The translations under genes and the position numbers were made by a program. The notes under the pieces are model-generated. The model saw only the letters and a program-made list of their open reading frames with translations, was not told where the DNA came from and did not search any database. Below are positions 11,690 through 23,820 of a stretch of DNA of 60,000 nt, piece by piece. The number at the start of each line of letters is the position of its first letter. Positions within the stretch are counted from its first letter, which is position 1. Source of the stretch: Symsagittifera roscoffensis (Eukaryota; Xenacoelomorpha; Acoela; Convolutidae); contig NC_087071.1 of the NCBI RefSeq assembly GCF_963678635.1, forward strand, positions 40,939,797-40,999,796, read 5' to 3'.

Positions 11690-12110
11690 CAAAATGAACG
11701 CGAATATCAAACCTTACACAATTAGTTTTCCCTAAAAACAAGAAGCTACGCATACTATGAAAAAAGGCAGTACCGATAAATTGATTAAATCAATCTTTAC
11801 GAGCATATGATCTATACTAAAAATTATGATAACGTCTGTAGCTCAAACTATTCATAGTTTCAGCCGACGAGATAATATTTTAACGGAGAAAACAGATGCT
11901 CTTTCTCTCCTCTAACATCGCAAGAATACGGTATATATACTGGGTCTATTGAGACTGGGAATTATAAGAGTAAGATTAGGATTGCTATAAGACTAAGAAG
12001 TTGCACGAATCTGTCAGGCTGAAAATAAGATAGCCTGTTGAACATGCGGTGTAACCTATCCAAAATTACTCTATGAGAAGGCCACCCCGGAGCTATACAC
12101 ATATGGTGCC
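11690..12110 (+). mobile_element. LTR tail fragment of the env-element family
   Basis: It contains the shared 3' LTR blocks: a decayed CTCAAACTATTCATAGTTTCAG hairpin around 11,845-11,868, TCTATTGAGACT, TTGCACGAATCTGTC and ATTACTCTATGAG. It is followed directly by a mid-LTR segment, so LTR pieces are joined out of order here. Confidence 0.5.
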
Positions 12111-13330
12111 GCCAATGAGGCCTGAATTTTTTTTAAAACAATTTCAATTTATTAAAACAGTTTCAATTTTTGAAAACCTAATAAATTCAAAGATAGCACA
12201 AACCAAAAATAATTCCTTTTTGAGAAAAGGGACACAAACGACAAAACAAAAGAAAAATACCTGCTACAAGAGAAAAAAAAAGTTACACACAAATAAATAA
12301 ATACTCTACTCAAAGAGACACTGAAGAGTATTCTCCACTGGCCTCACCTACCAGACGTCGCTCGAAGCAGATTTACTCACCATAAACCCGATTCACAATT
12401 TTATCTTAGGAGTAGCTCAGTGGAGAGCAACTCCTGAAAATTACCGAACTAATTAGAACGCTTTTGAGAACAAAATAACAAGATCAAAGCTAAAAATGAA
12501 TTTACCAAAAGTTGCAGTTGCAGATAAATATGAAAGATTTCTTAAAGCAAAAGAAATGGGCAGCGAGAGGGAGATGAAAATCAACGACTTTCCGACTCTG
12601 AAATGGCAAGTTTATTGGTTTTGATCGCGGCAGCCGCAACACTGACAGGATATAAAGAACAGAGCCAATATACATTGAATAATAACATGGTCCAATTTGT
12701 ATTGGAGTCAAAATACGGATCCTAGTCACTTGGCTTTTCACTCAAAAAAGAGAAACTTCTTCTCGCTATTTAATAAATGGGAACGAAGAGCCGAGAATTC
12801 ACGTATTCTTGCTCTATCTTATGAAATCGACGCATCATTATAACGAATCTGCAACCTCTTCGATACGATCTTTTCACTCTCTACAAATCCTTTCAATCTC
12901 TATATCTCTCAACAACAGTTATTCCATCGACACGAGCAACTGCTACTTCTTTCAAGGAAACTCCACAAAGATTCACACTTCATCCATCACAAAAAAAACT
13001 TGGACCGAAAAAAAACATTCTAATCCCCGGATGGATGTAATCAGTTTACAACAAGTTTGTCATATTCAACTGTATTTCTTGAGAATAATCACAGTAAGAT
13101 TTTTAGAACTAACTAAACATGGTCCATTACTAAACTTATGATAATTCGTAGAACTGAAACTAGTTGCAGTTTCAGCCAGAGAGAAAATAGTTCTGAGAAA
13201 ACGGTTGCACTTCCTCGCCTCTAACATCCCAACAAAGTGTGAATTTTTGAGTCGCACGAAGTTGATACGACCGATTAGTTAGCCTCAATTCAATTTAGAA
13301 TGATTTTGTTGTGCGGGATAGTTCACCACG
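12111..13330 (+). mobile_element. LTR copy, mid to 3' part
   Basis: It aligns with 34.58-35.47 kb and with 6.0-7.3 kb. Shared blocks include CCTACCAGACGTCG, the short region around GAGAGGGAGATGAAAATC, a CCCGGATGGATG segment, the CTGAAACT/AGTTTCAG hairpin and 'TTGAGTCGCACGAAG'. Where the tandem-duplicated copies have a 25-bp direct duplication (AGCAGCAAAGGGAGATGA), this copy has only one unit. No gene is supported here. Confidence 0.5.
13154..13175 (+). other. Conserved LTR stem-loop (copy 2)
   Basis: CTGAAACT and AGTTTCAG pair across AGTTGC. It is the homologue of the hairpins at 7072-7099 and 14350-14375. Confidence 0.6.
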
Positions 13331-13440
13331 CATAAATAATTTGCATTACGCTCTCAGCATTATGAATGAACTCTTCCAAAGGCGCATAATTTAGTCAATA
13401 ACATGGCCAATTTGGCAAATTTCAAACCCCCAGACAATTA

Positions 13441-13652
13441 AGTCAATTTTCGCCGATCGAAATAAAAGCTTTCAACAAAATTTTTAAAGCCCCATTGAAG
13501 ATATTGACATCCTGAACTCAAAATGAAGAAGATAGTTTACCTCCGAGTCGTTTTGTACAATCTTCTTCATTTTGAGTTCAGGAAGTCAATATCTTCAATG
13601 GGGCTTTAAAAATTTTGTTGAAAGCTTTTTTTTCGATCGGCGAAAATTGACT
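13441..13652. repeat. 93-bp near-perfect inverted repeat with 26-nt loop (foldback)
   Basis: The left arm (13441-13533) and right arm (13560-13652) are reverse complements with about two mismatches in 93 positions, separated by 26 bases. As RNA it would form a very long hairpin. It sits between LTR fragments. It could be a foldback/MITE-type element, or an inverted duplication made during template switching. No clear target duplication was found. Confidence 0.85.
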
Positions 13653-14042
13653 GAATTACAAAAAGCCACACCTAGCATAAACATTCCATTTTCTTCGAAA
13701 GTCGAAACAACAAGTTCTTTTTGAAATCGGAAGGAAAATCAGCCCAAAAATTGAGCCTCATATTAAATTCTGGGAGAAAATAATCGTGATAGCATGAGAG
13801 AAGAGCTTTGAAGTCATAGGTTTCAAAAAGTGACACTGGTTTTTTACAACTTAATTATATTTGAAATAGAATCGCTTTTCAATTCCAGACCCGGTTAAAA
13901 AGAAGCACTCACTTTGATTTGGCTTAACTCAACAAAACTTGTTGAAAATTCAGATTTGAAAAAAAATCTACAAAATTAAGGCAAATACTATAAGAGGAAC
14001 ACATACCAACGGGCTCAAAGGAAGCAATTGGAGCCATGCAGA
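13653..14042. other. Unassigned DNA between the foldback and a minus-strand exon candidate
   Basis: No gene is supported. On the minus strand the tract includes a strong 5' splice-like GTTG|GTATGTGT ending at about 14,008 and a TTTTGTAG acceptor further on, which may belong with the minus-strand candidate at 14,043-14,237. Confidence 0.35.
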
Positions 14043-14237
14043 TTAACAATCTTGTAAGGAATTCATCGCATGGATATTGAAAATTTCGATTTTCCGCGCC
14101 AAAATTTCATTGAAAAATGTAACAGCAGAAAGTACTCGTTGATTTTGGACTGCACGAGTATTGACTGAAAAGATTTCAATCAGTTTCTTTTGATCGCCAG
14201 ACAACCACTCGCACACACTTTTTTGCTCGATTGGAAC
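14043..14237 (-). CDS. Minus-strand exon-like frame, unrecognised
   Basis: Read on the minus strand, a frame from about 14,237 to TAA at 14,043-14,045 gives roughly 65 codons of ordinary globular-looking protein (for example KKLIEIFSVNTRAVQNQRVL). A shifted frame continues open past the stop to a strong donor, CCCGTTG|GTATGTG. One frameshift between the two would explain the pattern, so this may be a decayed or mis-sequenced gene piece caught between LTR fragments. Its upstream end runs into LTR sequence. The family is not recognised, and no start codon or other exon could be placed. Confidence 0.3.
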   Translation of the reverse strand, partial: VPIEQKSVCEWLSGDQKKLIEIFSVNTRAVQNQRVLSAVTFFNEILARKIEIFNIHAMNSLQDC

Positions 14238-14640
14238 CAGTTCAAAACAGATATTTATTATAATTTATTATATTCTTGATAGTTATCTCTGTAAAATACT
14301 TAGAACTAATCAATCATAATATATGACTAATACTTACAATAGTTTGTGAGGCTGAAACTAAATATAGTTTCAGCCAGAGTAGAAAAAATTCAATGTAGCA
14401 AACGGTTTTTTTTGTGGGTTCACTTCGTGATTCTAAGCCCCGGGACAATACCATTATTCACTAGATCTATTGAGACTAAGAGTTATTAGAGTATAATTAG
14501 GATTGGTAAAAGACTAAAATTTGCACGAACCTATCCGGTTAAAAATAGGATAGCGTGAAGAACAGACGGTATACCTCATCCGAAATTACTCTATGAGAAA
14601 ACCACTCGGACCTAAAATCATCTGATGCGACCAGAAGTGT
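14230..14640 (+). mobile_element. LTR 3' part, probably the 5' LTR end of element 2
   Basis: It aligns closely with 40.39-40.73 kb and 44.26-44.60 kb: GGAACCAG.TCAAAACA, GATTATCTCTGTAAAATACTTA, CTAGATCTATTG, TTGCACGAA.CTATCCGG and TATGAGAAA. Gag- and pol-like regions on the same strand begin downstream, as expected for a 5' LTR. The primer-binding site was not identified. Confidence 0.55.
14350..14375 (+). other. Conserved LTR stem-loop (copy 3)
   Basis: GGCTGAAACTA and TAGTTTCAGCC form an 11-bp perfect stem with loop AATA. Compared with copy 1, a C-G pair replaces T-A within the stem and a G-C pair replaces T-A near its base. Confidence 0.65.
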
Positions 14641-15600
14641 TTCGAACAGATGTCTTAAAAACTATATCAGCAAAAGCAACAACCGAATAGACAAATAGGA
14701 ACAGAAACGCCACACAAAATAATAAACCGAATAGAAAATTTAATTAGCTTTTTTCCACATCTCAATAAGTCTAATCAATTTGAACGAACAATAAGGCTGA
14801 CATCAGATCGCAATGAGAATAACAGAACGAGCCTCCGAGACTTGAAACGAAAAAACTCACTCCAACGATTTGTTCTCTACAAAAATATTTGAGCAGTAAA
14901 ATTTCACTCATTAATATGATTTACAATAAAAAGAAGAGTAACAATCATTCCAAAGCTATATACCTCACTACGATTTTCAATTATTAAGTATATAACAACA
15001 CATTCGGCTATAAACCAGCCGTAAACTCCAAAACTTTCAAATCTGCAGTAGTTTTGTATAAAACTTTTTAACTTCTATATTTATTGAAGAAACGAAATTT
15101 AAAAAAATTTAGTTAGTTAAATTGTTTGGATTAGTTTGTTTTGAAAAACGTAAAATGTTAATTGCCTCTCATTGATTTTTTTCTGTTTTTTTCTTCATCA
15201 TCTAAAAAATGCAGCATAAATAGTTCAACAACTAACCTCATTTAAATTTTGACTTTTACATTGTCTTAACTTATTCAACCTTTTAACCTCGCTTACTCAT
15301 CTTTCAGTTGAGCCCTCCATTTTAATTGACCGGAGGTTAAAGCAAACCTTAAACATAGTAAGAACTAAAACAGTATCTAACAACCTTCTTGTGTTCCAAA
15401 TAGACAGGAACCTTGTGAATTGATGTACTATTCTCCAACACATGATCTCAAATCAAAACCTCATCTAAGTTAGACTAGGTTTTAATTAAATTTAAATTTC
15501 AACACTCGTGAGCAGTACAAATTCATTCTTTTGAAGAGATACGCCCTCTCCCCGATTATTCAAGAGGATCTACCCCGAGGATTAAAATAAACTCGGAAAA
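14641..15600. other. Leader-like region of element 2, no gene seen
   Basis: The tract is AT-rich, stopped in all frames, and lies between the LTR end and the gag-like region. It may be the untranslated leader. Confidence 0.35.
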
Positions 15601-18423
15601 AATGTAAGAACTAACAGTCTAGGAAAGAAAACCTAACACCAGTATTTCGCCGCAATCATTCTAATACCTATGTCGTGGAGTTGACTAATAATTGTTCAAT
15701 CAAAGAAGAAAATTATGATCTTTTAATTACAGCACACAAACAAAAATGAGAGATATTATATCAAAAGTCATACAAAAACGAAGGCAATAAACAAACCTTG
15801 AAACAAAAACAAAAAAAAATACAAAGTTTTCCAAAACATAAAACGCTGTTTCAGAATCTGATTCAACAACAATACAACAACTTTGAAACTTTCCAGACCT
15901 AATTCAAAATTAAACCAGCAGACGTTCAAAGAAATGATTCCAATCGGAAGCCACAACAGCATCATCCAAAAAAGCAAACGTAGAAAAAAAGTCATGTATC
16001 TGCAAACCAGTATGACTATATAACTGGAAACAACCAACACGGCATATTGAAATTTACACGTTAACCGTGATACCACACAAAAAACGATTCAACTCGACGA
16101 TAGCTTGGACGATAATTCTATCCTCTTCTTTAATATTGACCGAAAATCGATCCATCAAGAGGACAATTTTAACCTAACTATAAACTTGTTCAAAAAGGAA
16201 CCAAACTTTTAAACAAGATTTCTCAAAAGTAAAAGTCAGAAGACTCAGGAGACAAGTACTCGATTTTCATCTACCAGGTATAAGTAATATCACTTCACAA
16301 TAAGGCATATTGACTATTGAAATCTACCACAACAATTACGAAACCAAGCATTACACTGAATACAAACAGATGATATAGAATTTTATTTCGCAAAAATGTT
16401 TATGGTAAAAGTTAAGATTATTCAAAAAAAAAACTCACAACGAGCTAACTCAATTTTCACAATTGATATTTTCTCCATCTTTTATAGTTACGTTTCAATT
16501 TTAGAAACAAACGATAAATTTTAATTTTGTTCACCACAAACATCTCAACACGCAATAGTAAGACGCAAATTTAATCTCTTTTACAATCTTTAGGTTCAAT
16601 TCGTGGAACACTCACCAAAATGAAAGGTCACAAAAATGAAAATAGACTCACCAAGAATCTTAGCATGGTTCATAATAAATTATTTCCACCATAATCTAGA
16701 TCTCATTTCACAGGCAATAAAAAAAAGTAGACCCCAAAGAAACGACGGAAAAAAACTAGCATATGATACAGATTATGTATGGGACCCCGAAAGTTCTCAC
16801 GTTTTTTTAATTTACCAAATGATATCTGAAGTGCAGCGATTGCAACCATCTTAGTATATTAATTTATTTAAAAGTATTTCCACTCACAACTGATATCACA
16901 ACTTAAACTACAACACAATATTTAATGACAGAACATTGAGTAATAGTCTGAAATCAGTGTTTACAAGTAAATTTAAACGGAATTTCGAATCTAACACAGG
17001 AAGATATCCAAACTTCATCACTTTTTGTAAACAAAGAAAAGAGAGTATCTCACCTATACATCCATTAATTGCAACACCATACAAAAAAAAACGATACTCC
17101 GTTCCATCAACACAATTGCAATCAAAAGTCAACCATCAGTCGTTCCAAAATAGCCACATGGGTTATCAAACATAAAGACCAATAACAAAAAAAACGCCCA
17201 CCTATCAAACTAAAACATACCAATGGCAGTATTTTTGCAAACCATAACTATGTTTTTTTTTTCACAAACAACAATATCAGCAATCCAATGACATGCCCGC
17301 TTTAACCAACTCAAAATCAATCACAAGAGCAAAACTATACCAAACAAGTACCAAAAAAATCTTTATCTCATTCTGTAAATTTTGATGAAAAAAAAACTTT
17401 TTAGACAGATCGCACTAAAAATGACCCATTTTTTTTTAGCAAAACAGAAATAGCTCAAATAGTAGACAGTTCACATGGAAGACACCACTTTATTCTGACG
17501 ATGAAGGTTACTTTAGTCAAAGCTAACAACAATATAATTATAACCCACAAAAAATCACTGGATTTATATAGAGCAACTAGATAATTTTTTTGAACCAGAC
17601 ATTTTTGAACCCTACGTTAATCTTTAAAAACCAAGACAAGCACAGAAAAAAATCCTTCCAAACAAAACTTTTGTAGAACTAAATAATAATGTGCAATCAC
17701 AATATTCTTCACAACATTCCAAAAGTTTATAAGAAACAGCAGGTTCAGCATAACAATACGTAAATAGTATCAAATTACCAACTTCATATATAACAACATC
17801 CAAGACTTCGAAAATGGTTTAGCCGAAAAAAAAACACTCAAATTCTAAACATATACCCAAAGAACAAAAGCTTTAAAAAAACTTCACCTATAAAACGGTG
17901 TAGTTGCTGCCGGAGATACGGTCGTAGCATTGCTGAAAGCAAAGAAAAATAAAGAACCGAATAAATCTTTTTATCAATACATGAAAAAAGACCAAAATTT
18001 ACCAAGCAAAAATAATCAAAGTAATAACAGTTCAGGAAAACTACTTCCATCTAGCTATAATAATAGCAGACCACAATCTCCCTGTTTTAAAAAGTCTCGT
18101 CGTGGATGATCAACCACCAGAATGAAGAAATTCATAATATAACTAACAAAGCAGATACAATAGTTCAAATAATCGGAATAATCAATACAGTTGTAGTTAT
18201 TTCAGATCAAAATCGAATAGAAGTAAATACTCTAATTATTATAGGAACCGCTCATATTTAAACCCTCGAAAAAAACACTACTTTTATGATAGTTCAAAAA
18301 ACTCTTCCATCAACCGCAGTAGAAATGATTCAAACAACCGTAACAGAAACTATTCCAACAACAGAACACAATATTTTTCGAACAAAACACCAATTATAAC
18401 AGTTATAACAGTAGATCCCGCTT
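15600..18423 (+). pseudogene. gag-like region of the Ty3/gypsy-type element (decayed)
   Basis: Short + strand frames (16636-16854, 16936-17175) lie upstream of pol. The last part, about 18,170-18,423, is open for over 80 codons and is extremely rich in Asn, Arg, Ser and Tyr (for example NRSRNDSNNRNRNYSNNR), with almost no Cys. Such a basic, low-complexity tail is plausible for the RNA-binding end of Gag in elements that lack a zinc knuckle. No capsid signature could be confirmed. The assignment is by position between LTR and pol. Confidence 0.4.
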
Positions 18424-19380
18424 AAAACTCTAGAAATTGAAAGATTAATTATCAATTTGGATAAAAAAACTACTCTCAGTCATCACATCGAAACAACTTA
18501 CAAAGATCCTATAGTAAGAATCAAAACCATTAATGATTAACAACTAACTTTAAACAACAAATCATTAAAGTACAAAATCCAAACGACCAATTCCAGACCC
18601 ACCACCGATAACACGGAAACTTTAGAAACATAACTACATTATATAGACTGTGAAAGCAAAGATGATGAAAGTGAAACCGAAAGCACATTAAAAACTTCAG
18701 AAACATAACTAAATTATATAGACTGTGAAAGCAAAGATTGTTAATAATTATATAGACCGAAAGCACACTTGTTGTTAATATGTTAAAAGTAAAACATGGA
18801 TTTGAAACTCCAATTGATTGGAATCCTTATCAGAATGACAATCCTAACTCAAACCTTAACGAATCAAAAAATGATCAAGAAACGAATATAGATTACATCC
18901 CTCAAGTAACCAAAAAACAACCAAAAATAACTGATGTGTATCAAAACCCAACAATTAAAGAATTCCCAAAAAAAATTGGACGGCCCTGTTTCTTCTAAAA
19001 AGTGCAAAACATTCAACCACCAGACCTTGAAATAGATTTTGAAAATAAATTCGGGAGCATAATCAAACATCTTTAATTGTCTTAAGTAGACTAGTCCTAG
19101 TTCACTACATCCAAACTTTGCACTTTCTAAAACCTCAAATAAACTGGCGACAGCACAAGACACGAGTTGAACAAACTATGGTAAGATTCAATTAGCTTTT
19201 AAACCATCACGAAACAAAAATTACTTTTAATCTAATACCTTAGGCAAATAAACATATATCAGATATTAAACACAACAGAGTCAAAACTCTTTTTATTAGA
19301 AAACTTATGCCAACAAAAGAAATCCTAAAGAGTAAATTACACCAGAACATATAAAATACTTTTAACATTTTTCCAAAATT
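18424..19380 (+). pseudogene. Protease/RT N-terminal region, heavily decayed
   Basis: This lies between the gag-like tail and the recognisable RT connection. A 72-codon frame at 18780-18998 is polar and unrecognised. There is a local duplication of an ACATAACTA.ATTATATAGACTGTGAAAGCAAAGA block at about 18,627-18,664 and 18,705-18,740. No DTG/DSG protease motif could be read. Confidence 0.3.
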
Positions 19381-20250
19381 TTAACAAGCAGCCCTCATTT
19401 TGTTTCTAACTCTTATCCTATCTCCAGTCAACAACTGAAGTTTTAGAAACCACTTACTGGACAAGTTTGAGTTTTTCAAAAAATCAAGATCATCAGTATG
19501 ATAAGATCAAAATATCCAACATTTGTATATGCTTTACCTTGAGTTCAGATCAATCCAGAAACTTTTTTCGAGAAACAATAACATCTATAAAATACGCAAA
19601 CAAGATCATTAAAGAAATAAGCAAATTGTTCTGAGTAACAAAATCATCTAAAAAATACGCAATAAGTTTAAAATACGCAAAATACGCGAGTACAGGTATC
19701 ATCCATGAAAAACGCAAACTTTTATTATGAATTTTTAAAACTTCAAACACCATCAAACAAAAAAAACTTGCAAAAACTCTTTGGAATGCTTAACTTTTTA
19801 AGCAAGTAGTTTCCTAAAATGCAAGGGTTTCTTCTTCCTTTTTATAACATTCTTCGCCATTTAAATAGTTTTGGATGGACTCTAGAACATCAAAAACGTT
19901 TTGATGAAATGAAAACATTTCTAACTGAACAAACGTCAAACACAATCCCAGATTTCACTCAACCATTTTATGCTGTGTGCGTGCGACAGCTCTAATTCTG
20001 GATTTGGCGCAGCTTTCAACAACCACATTAAGTTACAGACAAAAAAGACATCAGCAAGCTCAAGGGTTTTTACGCAAAGAGAATTAAGACTCTGAACAGT
20101 TATGCGAGAGTGTATAGCTATAATTTCGGCAGAATGTTTTTTTCTTTGATCAAAACATCCAACAGTTATTTCACTGATTATAAACCCATCATTTGACTCC
20201 TTTCAAAAAATTGAATCCAGACAGTAGATTGAATAGACTTCAAAAGTTTT
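19381..20250 (+). pseudogene. Ty3/gypsy reverse transcriptase (C-terminal part) and RNase H, broken
   Basis: In shifting frames around 19,780-19,930 one reads segments like LNFLSK..PKMQGFLLPFYNIL and FGWTLEHQKRFDEMKTFL. These match the RT connection after the palm ('...F...i.PL..Ll.....W....e..FeeLK..L'). At 19,955-20,140 follow SNSGFGAAF, then SRVFTQRELRL and RECIAIISA, matching the gypsy RNase H 'D.AS..G.GAvL...' and 'S..f...E..Ys..EkE.LAIV.a' blocks. Many stops and indels interrupt it. The YxDD box was not found. This identifies the element as Ty3/gypsy-type. Confidence 0.65.
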
Positions 20251-21389
20251 AACGAATTTGCCAAACCTTCATTTGTTTGGACAGCAGGCAAAAATCTGCT
20301 CTACTCGACAAACTTAGTCAAAATACAACAACAGAACTTTTTCCACGAAAAAACTATAGAAATACCACAGAATAAAACTTTTCTTGCTAGAGACGAAACA
20401 TCACCATGATTAGAAATATGCAGTCAAAAATTACTCTGACACTAGGCAAATAGAAAACTTAAGATCAATTTCAACTCTACTACGATTGTACTCTACTAAA
20501 ACAATCATAATGATATTGAATTACTAGGAGAAGCCAAAATTGAACCTATACCATTTTCATCATCATGGAAAACAATACGCAATTAAAAACACATCAACAG
20601 AAACCACAACGCAAAAAAAATCATTCCCATAAAATAGACACAATAGTTTATTAGACGACACTTAGTCGAATTACACCACTAGAACTTTTTACACGAAAAA
20701 CAACTTGAGCAATATCACAAAACAAAACTTCTTTCGAGCTAAAAACGAAATATCAGTTCAAAATTGACTCCAACAATTAACAAATAACTAAGTTAGAAAA
20801 TTTTCCACTCTACTTAGGTTGCCAAAATATTCATTCTGAAGTTGATTTACTAGGAAAAGACTATTTTAAAGGAATACTATAATCATCATAGATAAAAAAC
20901 AATAATCTATGAAAACACATCAAAAAGCCACAACACAAAAATCCTTCCTCTTAATAGAAAAGGAAGACCTAATAGATACTATAAACTTAGCGGGACCGTT
21001 AGACACAGATGAAAGTACACTGTTAACAAAGTATTGACCTACAAGATCTTTTAGATAATAGACCTCTATCGATTCAAGAAATTCAAGTACAGAAAATAAA
21101 AACTGATTTACTCCAGAAATGTCAAAACCTGTTATCTGTCAAATGAAGTCCTGGAGTAAATGAAAAATGAAACCCGCAGAAGCCGATATGACAATTTTAG
21201 GAAACAAGACATTACTCAGATAATTCCGAATAATCTAAAATACAACAATAAATGAAAACCCTGATATATTGGAGTATCAGCATACAGAAACAAAATTACC
21301 CTGTCTACCATTAAGTTTAAAACTAATATCATTTCTACAACACATTCTTTGGTCACCAAAGGATATACAGGATCGTGAAAAGAAAATCG
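20251..21389 (+). pseudogene. Decayed region between RNase H and integrase of the gypsy element
   Basis: No frame longer than about 40 codons survives. By position it should hold the integrase zinc-binding N-terminus. Two related blocks (CTACTCGACAAACTTAGTC...CACGAAAAAACT... at 20,300 and TTAGACGACACTTAGTCGAA...CACGAAAAACAACTTG at 20,650) suggest a partial internal duplication of roughly 350 bp. Confidence 0.35.
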
Positions 21390-22055
21390 TTCTCTTATTT
21401 TTCCAACTGCGCTAATTTGAATTGAATTACTTTGTAACGGCTACATTTTATGTCAATTATGAAAACTTTTTCCACATTAAATACAAAATGCAGAAAGATT
21501 CGAAATGACAAAAAATGTATTTCAACCAGAGAATTTCATTTGACGGAAAAAGCCCTATATTCCTCTCCTCAGACGGAAATTCATTATAATGGTTCTTTTA
21601 GATGCATTTACACATTACGTAGTAGTAAACCCTTAACCTCATTGTAATGCTTTTTATGCATACACAACACTCTATGAACAATGGATAGCAAAATTTGGAT
21701 TAACCGAAATCCTTGTTCCAGACAATGGAACAGAAATTATAAATAATGAAACCATAACTTCTTGCCACTTCTACAGCATCAAACGGAAACCTGGAACCGC
21801 ACTTGAACCGTTTATTACAAAATTACCTCCGCTTTATAATAAACAGAAATCAAAAACAATACAATGAATGGTCAACTGTTGTAAAACTCTTCCCACTAGC
21901 ATATAAATCTCAGATCACAACAACATTCGGACTATCAACCTATGAAACGGTTTCAACCAAACAGCGGGTCAACCCAAAAAAGTAAAGCTAACTCATCAAA
22001 AATTACAAGAGGACAAGATCCAGCGCCCAAGGTTCAATTTGCTATAATCTACTAT
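21390..22055 (+). pseudogene. Ty3/gypsy integrase fragment, interrupted by the copia insertion
   Basis: Near 21,716-21,745 the + strand reads VPDNGTEI, the integrase core Asp motif (..sDnGtEF). Downstream, frames at about 21,803-21,985 include a segment like VKLFPLAYKSQITTTFGLSTYE, matching 'l....aYN...h.sTg.sPfel' near the end of the core. The frame is broken several times. Sequence stops at 22,055, where a Ty1/copia LTR begins. The C-terminal integrase region probably resumes at about 27,110. Confidence 0.6.
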
Positions 22056-22290
22056 TGATGAGTTTTCGTAACTGAACTTATATTGATCTTTGTTATTCGG
22101 TTCAAACTGAAAGAGCACTTCCCGATTTTTGTTAAAATTGGCTAGTGAAACACGACTTTTAGTCATTGGTTCGACTAGAACTGTGAGGGTGATTTACCTT
22201 ATATTTGATCTGAATTATTACTGTCGCTATCACTCAAATCTACTTAATTCACTCCTTATCAAGCAACCGTTTGTCGCTGCAGTAACTTTT
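22056..22290 (+). repeat. 5' LTR of the copia element
   Basis: It begins TGATGAGTTTTCG and contains TATTGATCTTTGTTATTCGG and CGTTTGTCGCTGCAGTAACTT. It aligns along its length with 26,861-27,092, with numerous substitutions and small indels. Confidence 0.75.
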
Positions 22291-22460
22291 ATTATGAAAA
22301 AAAAGAGATTTTCAGTGGAGTTGTGTCTGTGGAAAAACAAAACTTAAATTTTACACCTGATCAAATGGAGAACTGCGAGAATAGAAGAAGGTCAGCGCTA
22401 CTTCGGAATCGCTAGAATGGGATAGACTAATGAACAGATAGGAAAAGGCAAAGATAAAAG

Positions 22461-22595
22461 CAGGGCAACACAGTTAGTAGAGATACACAACTCTGAAGAC
22501 AGAAGCAGGGCAACACAACTTCTAAAGATAGACAATTCTGACGATAGAAGCAGGGAAACACAATTAGAAGAGAAGACAGCGGAAAGCTACACGAA
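22461..22595. repeat. 45-bp tandem repeat, three units, in the copia gag region
   Basis: CAGGGCAACACA or CAGGGAAACACA recurs at 22461, 22506 and 22551, spaced exactly 45 bp. The units are diverged. The period is a multiple of three, so a long frame remains on the minus strand, but that frame is an artefact of the repeat. Confidence 0.7.
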
Positions 22596-23639
22596 GGGGC
22601 ACTGAGTGAGCACAGCGGTGAGAGAAGCACTACACGAAGGTTGATAGTGAGAGGAAAATGAAACAAACTGATAAACTACATACTCAAGTTTTGCTGAGGT
22701 ATATTTCGTTTGTACGCGGTTGCTCGAATCTGAAACAATATCAATCCAAGTAAAGCCTTGCCGTAAAAAGTAAAAGAAGTTGATACACCAGAATAAAAAG
22801 ACGAACTTCGATATTGCTAGTAAATATATTACCTAGTATGAAATCTGAGGAAGAATCTTACCTTTGCTAATTTGCTGATGTGTTATTCGGTACGCAGACC
22901 GTTAGGTTCCAAATCAGATTTAGGTAACCAAATATACTTGCATAGTTTTATAACTGGGCGTTATTGATGTTCATAAAATCTGATTTCGATGTGAGAGAAA
23001 ACGGGGTCATTCAATTTTACCTAGCGCAAAACTCACCTTTTTGAATTTTGATTGGTGCTTAATCTTTGTGTAAAACTTCGTGAGAAAAAAGAAACTGGAC
23101 TGAGAAAGAAAGTCAAAAACATGTAGGATAGATTTTTCGGGAAGATAAGATGAAATTTTGTGCTTTGGAGAGCAAATCGAGGCACGAATTTTTCACTTGA
23201 AACTGAACAATATTTTAGATGACCAGTTGTTAGCAAAAATTTTTATGCCAAGTTTATGACTGAATGCAAGCAGTGATAAAAAAAAGCTGCAATAGATATA
23301 AAAAAGGGATTTTTGAGAAAAAAAACACTTAATTATCTGGTACGAAATTGTGTAGGCTCTAGATAAAAAAAATCGCTTTTGTTTTTAAGACTTTACAAAG
23401 GCAATGGTAGCCAAACAATGTTTTACACAATAGGAAAAGGAGTTTTGAAAGAACCAGGCTGTAAAAACTATTCTCCAAACTTACAACTTTGAAAAAAAGA
23501 AACGCTAGGAAACAGTGATACATTAGTTGACTAGAATATAGAAGATTCAGAATAACTTAGAAGAAGTGAATGAACGAGTGAGTGAAAAAAAAAATTGTTT
23601 TGAATATCATAAAATGTGTGGAAACAGTGCACAGAAAAC

Positions 23640-23820
23640 TTGGTCAGCAGACGAGATAGTAAAGACAAAGCTCAAAAATTTCAGTGCTATGAGAGCAAGG
23701 AGTTTGGACATAATGCAAAACTTTGCCAGGAAAAAAAGTCATTAAGAAGGCTTGATGAGAACAGCAGAACTTAGCAGCTAAAACAGTTGCTCAATTAAGT
23801 TTTCTGAGTGGATTGGCTGC
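23640..23820 (+). pseudogene. copia Gag zinc-knuckle relic
   Basis: At about 23,672-23,735 the + strand reads FQCYESKEFGHNAKLCQEKK. This is the C-x2-C-x4-H-x4-C nucleocapsid knuckle with the second Cys changed to Ser. It lies just before the protease, as in copia elements. Upstream gag sequence (22,300-23,640) is too decayed to read. Confidence 0.65.
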
